Below, one piece after another: positions 6,903-11,619 of a stretch of 14,954 nt of DNA; position 1 is the first letter of the stretch, and each line of letters opens with the position of its first letter. This DNA comes from Planctomycetota bacterium (GTDB lineage: Bacteria > Planctomycetota > PUPC01 > DSUN01). The notes below the pieces were generated by a model. The model saw only the letters and a list, made by a program, of their open reading frames with translations, was not told where the DNA came from and ran no database searches. The stretch spans positions 1 to 14,954 of the forward strand of contig VGYW01000199.1 in assembly GCA_016872875.1 (NCBI GenBank), given 5' to 3'. The translations under genes were made by a program, and so were the position numbers.

Positions 6903-8846
6903 TCAGTAGCCGTAGAGCGGATGGCCCTGGCCCGGGAACCAAATGAGGTCTATCAGGAACGAGGCGCCGCAGGCGGTGAAGAAGCCGAGGATGATGCCGA
7001 GGAAGAAGAACTTGGCGCGGGCGTAGGCCCTTACCCCGCCAATGCTGATGATGAGGGCCTTCGACGCCCAACCGAGGAAGAACGAGAGGACGAAGAAGTT
7101 GATCGGATAGGAGCAGATGGCGACCGGCAGGCCGATGGGGTGGATGGGCCACCAGGCGAAGCGGTAGCGGAGAAGGGTGAGAAGGGCCATTGCGGCGGCG
7201 CCAATCCCCAGCCAGGTGAGACGTGGCGCGTCCGGGCCGTGGGGGTTGCGCATGTGGCGCAGCACCTCGTCGTAGCCGATGCTCGAGCCGCGGCCGAAAA
7301 TCCAGCCTTCGAACCGAATGGCCCCCCAGCGATAGGCCATCCAGACGGTGAAGAGGGTGGAGACGACGAGCGCGAGGAGCCCGGCGTAGAGGATAACCCA
7401 GGTCATCTTGCGTCGCAGGCGCGGGGCGGCCTCCGTGAGCCTGGCGCCGTGGGCCGAGGCGGCCATGAAGAAGCCCTTGAGCTCGTGCGCCCAGGAGTAG
7501 TGAAGCCCCAGCGACGTCGCTCCCGCGTGGCCTACCGCCTCCGTGCCCAGGGCGAAGTTCGTGAACGTCTGCGCGATCAGCGGGCCACGGACGAACAGCA
7601 GACCGCCCTCCATCACAATCCGCGTGACGCCCAGGTAGAGCACCATCACGGCGGCGAAGAAGACGCCTACAACGGGATAGCTGAGCCCTGACCGCCGCAG
7701 GAAGAAGACGATAAAGGCGAGCGAGAGGAGGGCCGACACGACGAGCGCGCGGTAGGACATCATCTCGTCGGCCTCCTCGGGCGCGGGCTTGCGCGCGAAG
7801 GCCCCCTTCACGATGGCGGCCAGGTGGCGCCGCGCCATCCAGGCAATCGTCCCCACCAGCACGCACATCGCCCCGAAGCTCTGCCAGCCGATGGCCGGCA
7901 TCCCCAGCGTGTAGCACTCGCGGTCGGGGATCGTGTAACCCAGCCGGTTGAGTATCCCCTCCTCGACCATCGAGAGGACGACGAAGAACCAGATGCTGAA
8001 AGCGACCTCGCGGTGGATGAAGAAAGTGAAGCCGATGAGCGCGAAGTTGACGTGGAGCGCGAAGGGCGGGAAGCCCGCCCCCACCGTCGCCATCCCCCAA
8101 TTCGTCGGGATCGTGGGGAAGGGCGGGTCGAAGTAGCTCACCGCGTTCCAGAGGACGATGAAGACCGGGAGCGCGAAGCCGACCCAGAAGAGCCGCTGGC
8201 GAAGGAACGGCGGGAGGCAGCGGCCCGGCCCAGGCTCCTCCACCATGTGGAGCGGCACTTCCATGAGCGCGAAGGAGAGGCGCTCGTGCTGCGCCCATTG
8301 GCGGCGGAAGGCCACGACGGTGCAATGGCACAGCACGAAGAGCGCGAAGAGAAAAGCCGTCCACCAGGCGAGCGGCCCGGCCCAGGCGTGCCAGGGGACC
8401 GCTTCGCCCTTCGGGAGGCCGAGGTAGAACCAGCGGAGCGCCGTCTCATCGTTCGGGGCAAGCCACTCCTTCAGGTGTGGGTGCAGGTATTCCGCCCACT
8501 GGTTCTCGGGCGTCGCCTGGTGCGAGAATGGCGCCGCGATGAGCGAGACCAGGTACGAGGCCGTGCCCCAGGTGGGAATGGATGCCCCCACGAGAGCCAT
8601 CACGAAGATGACCATCAACTCGCTTCGCGCCAGCGCGGCAATGGGGGCGAGCCGGCGCAGGACGAGGTTGGCGACCACCAGCACGAAGAAGAAGAACACC
8701 ACGCTCAGCGGCAGGTAGCCGATCGCCCAGTCGGACGAGTGGAGATGGTAGAGCGAGTAGGGCGCGCCAACGTTGATCAGCACGACCATTGCCGTGCCGA
8801 CCGCAAGCGAGCGAAGGGTCAGGCGTTCGCGGCTCTTGGCGTCCAT
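6903..8846 (-). CDS. Polytopic membrane protein, DUF6785/DUF6784-like
   Basis: A 647-aa protein with a dozen or more hydrophobic segments spread over the whole length, for example residues 14-35, 44-64 (YLPLSVVFFFFVLVVANLVL) and a C-terminal pair ending FFLGIILGFFTACGASFLIDLIW. Conserved-looking loop features are GASIPTWGTASYL, NWGMATVGAGFPPFALHVNF, VTRIVMEGGLLF and HPIGLPVAICSYPINFF. These match my memory of the DUF6785 (N-terminal) and DUF6784 (C-terminal) families, common in Planctomycetes and related bacteria and distantly similar to OPT-type transporters; the substrate is unknown. The start at 8846 gives a typical short basic N-terminus before the first helix, but no clear Shine-Dalgarno precedes it. 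The gene is alone, with a structured 5' region (8847-9323) upstream on the same strand. Membrane location is firm; family is likely; transport is inference. Confidence 0.75.
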   Translation of the reverse strand: MDAKSRERLTLRSLAVGTAMVVLINVGAPYSLYHLHSSDWAIGYLPLSVVFFFFVLVVANLVLRRLAPIAALARSELMVIFVMALVGASIPTWGTASYLVSLIAAPFSHQATPENQWAEYLHPHLKEWLAPNDETALRWFYLGLPKGEAVPWHAWAGPLAWWTAFLFALFVLCHCTVVAFRRQWAQHERLSFALMEVPLHMVEEPGPGRCLPPFLRQRLFWVGFALPVFIVLWNAVSYFDPPFPTIPTNWGMATVGAGFPPFALHVNFALIGFTFFIHREVAFSIWFFVVLSMVEEGILNRLGYTIPDRECYTLGMPAIGWQSFGAMCVLVGTIAWMARRHLAAIVKGAFARKPAPEEADEMMSYRALVVSALLSLAFIVFFLRRSGLSYPVVGVFFAAVMVLYLGVTRIVMEGGLLFVRGPLIAQTFTNFALGTEAVGHAGATSLGLHYSWAHELKGFFMAASAHGARLTEAAPRLRRKMTWVILYAGLLALVVSTLFTVWMAYRWGAIRFEGWIFGRGSSIGYDEVLRHMRNPHGPDAPRLTWLGIGAAAMALLTLLRYRFAWWPIHPIGLPVAICSYPINFFVLSFFLGWASKALIISIGGVRAYARAKFFFLGIILGFFTACGASFLIDLIWFPGQGHPLYGY

Positions 8847-8930
8847 AGGCGCACAAGGTAGCGCCGGTGCTGCGTCGCCTGCAAGCGGCGAGTGCTGTTC
8901 CTGGCTTCAGCGAAGCCCTTCCTGCTCTTC

Positions 8931-9024
8931 AATCGTCCTCGTCCTCGTCCGTCGTCCTCGTCCTCGACTCCTCTCTGCCCAACGTAAGAGAATCGAGGAC
9001 GAGGGACGAGGGACGAGGACGATT
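8931..9024. repeat. GTCCTC/GAGGAC hexamer hairpin, copy 1
   Basis: The left arm (8931-8970) is AATC followed by tandem GTCCTC hexamers. The right arm (8988-9024) is the complement and ends GGACGAGGACGATT. The outer 14 bp pair perfectly, and a short AT-richer loop (CTCTCTGCCCAACGTAA) closes the hairpin. Copies 2 (9380-9466) and 3 (14532-14618) share the same architecture. Copies 1 and 2 also share about 15-20 bp of left flank (CCCTTCC, then CTCTTC). Confidence 0.85.
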
Positions 9025-9038
9025 ACGATCTGGAGGCG

Positions 9039-9079
9039 AGAAAAGAAGAGCCGGTGCCCGCGGGAGCGGACGCCGGCTC
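9039..9079 (-). terminator. Intrinsic terminator of the small RNA unit
   Basis: On the minus strand, GAGCCGG (9079-9073) pairs with CCGGCTC (9054-9048), and the transcript then runs into TTCTTTTCT (9047-9039). The stem is 7 bp with a loop of about 18 nt that can form a short internal CCGCGG-type fold. Position, orientation and U tract agree with a Rho-independent terminator ending the transcript started at about 9288. Confidence 0.6.
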
Positions 9080-9089
9080 CACGAACCTA

Positions 9090-9138
9090 GTGGCCGCCGG
9101 GCCTGACAGGCCCGTCGACCTATCAGGTCAGCGGCCAC
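9090..9138 (-). other. Predicted three-way junction within the RNA
   Basis: GTGGCCGC (9090-9097) and GCGGCCAC (9131-9138) form an 8-bp closing stem. Between them sit two complete hairpins: CGGGCC-TGACA-GGCCCG at 9098-9114 and GACCT-ATC-AGGTC at 9117-9129. Only 3 nt of the 49 are outside stems and loops, which is unlikely by chance. The pairing works on either strand. Confidence 0.65.
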
Positions 9139-9161
9139 CTCAAACTACAGCAACTGTCCAC
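9123..9161 (-). CDS. Possible 12-codon leader peptide
   Basis: GTG at 9161-9159 stands 7 nt after a perfect GGAGG (9173-9169) inside AAGGAGGTGATCC, which is ideal initiation spacing. The frame reads MDSCCSLRWPLT (GTG read as Met) and stops at TGA. It contains tandem Cys codons, and its 3' half is the 5' arm of the three-way junction, so a translating ribosome would disrupt that fold. A leader peptide controlling attenuation is one reading. The other is that the sequence is not translated and acts through complementarity to 16S rRNA. Too short to judge by composition. Confidence 0.3.
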   Translation of the reverse strand: MDSCCSLRWPLT

Positions 9162-9180
9162 TGGATCACCTCCTTTCTAA
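9161..9180 (-). promoter_or_regulatory. Twenty-nt complement of the 16S rRNA 3' end (extended Shine-Dalgarno)
   Basis: On the plus strand the text is CTGGATCACCTCCTTTCTAA, which to my knowledge matches the conserved end of bacterial 16S rRNA plus the first bases beyond it. On the minus strand it is therefore a complete anti-anti-Shine-Dalgarno, far longer than the 5-7 nt of a normal ribosome binding site. The bases upstream on the plus strand are not 16S-like, so this is not the end of an rRNA gene. Confidence 0.7.
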
Positions 9181-9294
9181 CAGGGCCGCCTGGCGGCCCG
9201 CGACGGGTGGGCTGGCCAGGCACAAGAACCGCCCGCGCCCGACGGCGCGGGAACGGCGACCCCGGCGGCGCAAGGGCACCGCCTCGTCACCTGG

Positions 9295-9323
9295 ATTGTA
9301 ACCCACCGCGAGTGTGATTTCAA
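9295..9323 (-). promoter_or_regulatory. Sigma70-type promoter of the small RNA unit
   Basis: On the minus strand, TTGAAA (9323-9318) and TACAAT (9300-9295) are separated by exactly 17 nt. Each hexamer is one or two changes from consensus. The short AT-richer patch stands out in GC-rich surroundings. The predicted start is near 9288, with no protein-coding frame of normal size immediately downstream. Confidence 0.65.
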
Positions 9324-9379
9324 GGCCCGCCGAGCGATCGGGCATGGCCCCGAGTCCTGGCGATGCCCTTCCCCCTCTT

Positions 9380-9466
9380 CAATCGTCCTCGTCCCTCGTC
9401 CTCGATCCTCTTGGCCTGTCGCGGACAGAGTCGAGGACGAGGACGACGGACGAGGACGAGGACGAT
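9380..9466. repeat. GTCCTC/GAGGAC hexamer hairpin, copy 2
   Basis: The left arm (9380-9406) runs CAATCGTCCTCGTCC into further GTCCTC hexamers. The right arm (9428-9466) holds GAGTCGAGGAC and then GAGGAC hexamers ending GGACGAT. The loop is about 20 nt and contains CTGTCGCGGACAG, a small fold of its own. This copy lies just upstream of the small RNA promoter, so copies 1 and 2 bracket that unit. Confidence 0.85.
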
Positions 9467-9471
9467 AGCAG

Positions 9472-9508
9472 AAAAGGGGCTCTCACCAAGGTGTGGGCCA
9501 CACCCCGG
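9472..9508 (-). terminator. Possible terminator after the methyltransferase gene
   Basis: A few bases past the stop at 9512, the minus strand can form a 10-bp stem (CCGGGGTGTG with CACACCTTGG, two G-U pairs, 3-nt loop) at 9508-9486. It is followed about 10 nt later by CCCCTTTTC. The distance to the T run is longer than in a classical terminator. Confidence 0.4.
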
Positions 9509-9511
9509 CGC

Positions 9512-9973
9512 TCACCGCTGTTCGCGCCAGGGCACGCAGTGCTGCGCGAAGCGCTTGAGGGCGGCGCTCTTGATGACGATGGCCTCGGGCCGCAGCACCG
9601 TGGCATACGACATCAGGAGCGCCGTGGCGTCCAGGAGCGCATGGTAGCCCGAGATGCCCGACATGTCGATGTAGACCTTGCTGAAGGGCCTGGCGAGCTC
9701 GAGGGCGGCGCGGACGTCGAAGCCGTCGAGGACCTCGAAGCGGATGCCAGGGTGCTCGCGGCGCGCGCGCTCGATGCACTCGGGGCTGATGTCGGTCGCC
9801 ACGAGCTCGCGGCACCGGGCGGCCAGCAGCGCGCTCGTCGTCCCCCACTCGCAGCCCACCTCCAGCACCACGTCGTCAGGCGTCACCCATTCGGCGATGG
9901 TCTCGCGGTACTCCCGTACGCCGGTGGTCAGCACGAACTTCGTCGTCAGGCGGGTCGGTGGGTGGCGTGACAT
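9512..9973 (-). CDS. Class I SAM-dependent methyltransferase
   Basis: A 153-aa protein with a Rossmann-type methyltransferase core. Motif I is VLEVGCEWGTTSALLA at about residues 36-51, the S-adenosylmethionine-binding loop. The acidic residue ending strand 2 is D61 in LVATDISPECIERARR. A later strand carries YIDMSG at about 101-106 and AIVIKSAAL at about 131-139. The substrate cannot be read from the sequence. At 153 aa it is short for the class and ends soon after the last recognisable strand, so it may be a minimal domain. The start at 9973 has GGAGG 5 nt upstream on the minus strand. The first 28 nt overlap the end of the hydrolase gene in another frame, which suggests cotranscription and coupled translation. 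Confidence 0.8.
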   Translation of the reverse strand: MSRHPPTRLTTKFVLTTGVREYRETIAEWVTPDDVVLEVGCEWGTTSALLAARCRELVATDISPECIERARREHPGIRFEVLDGFDVRAALELARPFSKVYIDMSGISGYHALLDATALLMSYATVLRPEAIVIKSAALKRFAQHCVPWREQR

Positions 9974-10626
9974 GGCCGCCTCCTGTGCTTGAGGAGCCAT
10001 TTGTAGAGTTCGGGGTTCGCGTAGGTGGCGGTCCACGAGTCGTGGCCGGCGTCGGGGTAGACTGTGAGCTTGGCCTTGCCGCCGCTGGCCTTGACCGCGT
10101 TGGCCATCTTCTCGGACTCGGCGAGGGGCACGACGTCGTCCTTCGCCCCGTGGAAGGCCCAGACGGGAACGTGCTTGAGGGCGTGTGCGAGGAGGCGGTT
10201 TCCGCCGCCGCAGATGGGCGCGACGGCGGCGAAGCGTTCGGGCCGCTCGCAGGCGAGCGCCCAGGCGCCGTAGCCGCCCATGCTCAGGCCGGTCAGGTAG
10301 ACCCGCCGCTCGTCCACGCGGCAGTTGGCCACGATGTCGTCGAGCAGCGCGGCCAACACGTCGTTCGACCACCACTGGTTGGCCGGGCACTGGGGCGAGA
10401 CGACGATGAAGGGGAAGTCGTGTCCCTCGGCGATGAGCCTGGGCGGCCCGTGCTTCTTCACGAGCTCGAGGTCCTTCCCACGCTCGCCCGCTCCGTGGAG
10501 GAAGAGGAGGAGGGGCCAGCGCTTCCGGCCTTTCTCGTAGCCCTTAGGCAGGTAGAGCAGGTAGCGGCAAGCCACCTTCTTCGTGACTGCGGCGGCAAAC
10601 GACCTGGCTTCCTGGGCGGCGGTCAT
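9946..10626 (-). CDS. Alpha/beta hydrolase (esterase / prolyl-oligopeptidase-like)
   Basis: A 226-aa serine hydrolase of the phospholipase/carboxylesterase and feruloyl-esterase-like group. LLLFLHGAGERG (about 40-51) supplies the oxyanion-hole loop. GLSMGGYGAW (113-122) is the nucleophile elbow with Ser115. HGAKDDVVP (159-167) carries the catalytic Asp (163 or 164), and DAGHDSW (192-198) the catalytic His195. All three members of the triad are therefore present. The ATG at 10626 was preferred over the upstream frame because the family homology begins soon after it; GAGGGG lies about 10 nt upstream. No signal peptide is visible, so it is probably cytoplasmic. The C-terminal 10 residues are encoded within the overlap with the methyltransferase gene. 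The ester substrate is unknown. Two palindromic direct repeats upstream (10764-10875) could be its control sites. Confidence 0.85.
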   Translation of the reverse strand: MTAAQEARSFAAAVTKKVACRYLLYLPKGYEKGRKRWPLLLFLHGAGERGKDLELVKKHGPPRLIAEGHDFPFIVVSPQCPANQWWSNDVLAALLDDIVANCRVDERRVYLTGLSMGGYGAWALACERPERFAAVAPICGGGNRLLAHALKHVPVWAFHGAKDDVVPLAESEKMANAVKASGGKAKLTVYPDAGHDSWTATYANPELYKWLLKHRRRPCHATHRPA

Positions 10627-10763
10627 CGGGTGTGGCCCCCTCGGCAAGTGCTGACGGGTGCTCCGAAGTGCCTGCGGATCATACCGGCAACCCCTCTGCG
10701 GTTCAAGTGGCCGTTGCCGAGCCGCCCCGGCGCGGCTGGCGGTCAGCGTCTTGGGATGCTCAA

Positions 10764-10875
10764 ACATTCTATAGAATGATTGACAATAGTGGAGAGCTCA
10801 CAAGCCCGAGATTGCGGGGGGCCGCAGCAGGCATTATGCCCGCAGCGATGATCACACATTCTATAGAATGATTGA
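10764..10875. promoter_or_regulatory. Paired 20-bp direct repeats with a perfect palindromic core
   Basis: ACATTCTATAGAATGATTGA occurs at 10764-10783 and 10856-10875, 92 bp apart. Its core CATTCTATAGAATG is a perfect 14-bp palindrome. The second copy lies in a larger dyad (10847-10880) in which GATGATCA and TGATCATC flank the core with only the two bases on each side unpaired. The site is AT-rich in a GC-rich window and lies 140-250 bp upstream of the hydrolase start and just beyond the SOD stop. Dyad size and duplication suggest operator sites for a dimeric repressor; an alternative is the ends of a small inserted segment. Confidence 0.65.
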
Positions 10876-10924
10876 TCATCCCGCGACACCCGACCTGCCC
10901 AGACGCTGCCTTCAGCGGCTGACG

Positions 10925-11617
10925 CTACTTCGTGCAGGCGGCGTAGCGCGCAGCCACACCGGGCCAGTCAATGGTCTTCATGAAGGCGTCCACGTAGGCC
11001 GCGCGGTCGTTGGCGTATTGGAGGTAGTAGGCGTGCTCCCAGACGTCGCACACCATCAGCGGCGCGGCGCCCCAGACCGTGAGGTTCTGGTGGTTGAGCA
11101 CCTGGAGAATCATGAGGCGCTTGCCGAGGGGCTCGTGGACGAGGATGGCCCAGCCGCTGCCCTCGACGGCCTTGGCGGCGGCGGCGAAGTGGGCCGTGAA
11201 TGCCTTGACGGAGCCGAAGTCGCGTTCGATGGCGGCCTTGAGCGCGCCCTCGGGCTCGGCCGCCGCCCCGGGCCGCATCGAGTTCCAATAGAGCGCGTGG
11301 AGCACGTGGCCCGAGCCGTGGAAGGCCAGGTTGCGGGAGAGTCCGCCGACGGCCGCGAAGTCGCCCGCCTCGCGTGCCTTGGCGAGCGCGGCGAGGGTGG
11401 CGTTGAGGCCCCTCACGTAGGCGGCGTGGTGCTTGCCGTGGTGGAGGCGCAGGATTTTCTCCTCGATGGCGGGCGCCAGCGCGTCGTAGGCGTAGGGCAG
11501 CTTGGGCAGCTCGTAGTCGCCCGCGGCCGCGGGCGCCTCCGCCGCGAGGCCCAAGGCCCCCAGGCCCGCCGCCAGCGCCCCAAGGCCCAACAGTTCCCGA
11601 CGGTTCAGCTCCGACAT
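10925..11617 (-). CDS. Exported Fe/Mn superoxide dismutase
   Basis: A 230-aa superoxide dismutase that converts superoxide to peroxide and oxygen. Metal ligands are all present: H59 in LRLHHGKHH, H107 in HALYWNSM, and D191 and H195 in DVWEHAYYLQY. The final helix region IDW is also canonical. The metal (Fe or Mn) cannot be assigned by eye. The N-terminus MSELNRRELLGLGALAAGLG followed by an Ala-rich stretch and APAAAG looks like a twin-arginine (Tat) signal, so the mature enzyme (about residues 33-230) should act outside the cytoplasm; most bacterial SODs lack this. ATG at 11617 was chosen over GTG at 11623 because GGAGG lies 7 nt before the ATG but only 1 nt before the GTG. The gene starts 2 nt after the stop of the glycosyltransferase gene and its ribosome binding site lies within that gene, so the two form an operon. 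Confidence 0.95.
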   Translation of the reverse strand: MSELNRRELLGLGALAAGLGALGLAAEAPAAAGDYELPKLPYAYDALAPAIEEKILRLHHGKHHAAYVRGLNATLAALAKAREAGDFAAVGGLSRNLAFHGSGHVLHALYWNSMRPGAAAEPEGALKAAIERDFGSVKAFTAHFAAAAKAVEGSGWAILVHEPLGKRLMILQVLNHQNLTVWGAAPLMVCDVWEHAYYLQYANDRAAYVDAFMKTIDWPGVAARYAACTK

Positions 11618-11619
11618 GC

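Larger units (their letters stand above)
9040..9289 (-). ncRNA. Candidate structured small RNA, about 250 nt
   Basis: This interval has the full layout of a short transcription unit on the minus strand, with a promoter at 9295-9323 and a terminator at 9039-9079. Reading 5' to 3', the predicted RNA contains: an 8-bp hairpin (GGCGGTGC/GCGCCGCC, loop CCTT); an 8-bp hairpin at 9251-9232 (CCCGCGCC/GGCGCGGG, loop GTCG); a hairpin at 9199-9183 (GGGCCGCC/GGCGGCCC); an unpaired-looking TTAGAAAGGAGGTGATCCAG (9180-9161); then a three-way junction at 9138-9090 with outer stem GTGGCCGC/GCGGCCAC and two inner hairpins. I do not recognise it as RNase P, tmRNA, 6S, SRP RNA or a riboswitch class I know. It could be an independent RNA or an attenuated 5' leader of the membrane protein gene whose start lies about 195 nt past the terminator. 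Confidence 0.5.

Noticed and set aside
7824..8861. A 345-codon plus-strand frame opposite the membrane protein gene
   Set aside because: Highly charged Arg/Glu-rich shadow. The opposite strand shows regular membrane helices.
9161..9180. End of a 16S rRNA gene
   Set aside because: Only about 20 nt match. The preceding sequence does not contain the conserved helix 45 or anything else from 16S.
9946..10767. Hydrolase starting at 10767
   Set aside because: The extra 47 residues do not resemble the family, and the upstream ATG lies at the palindromic repeat. The start at 10626 begins just before the homologous region.
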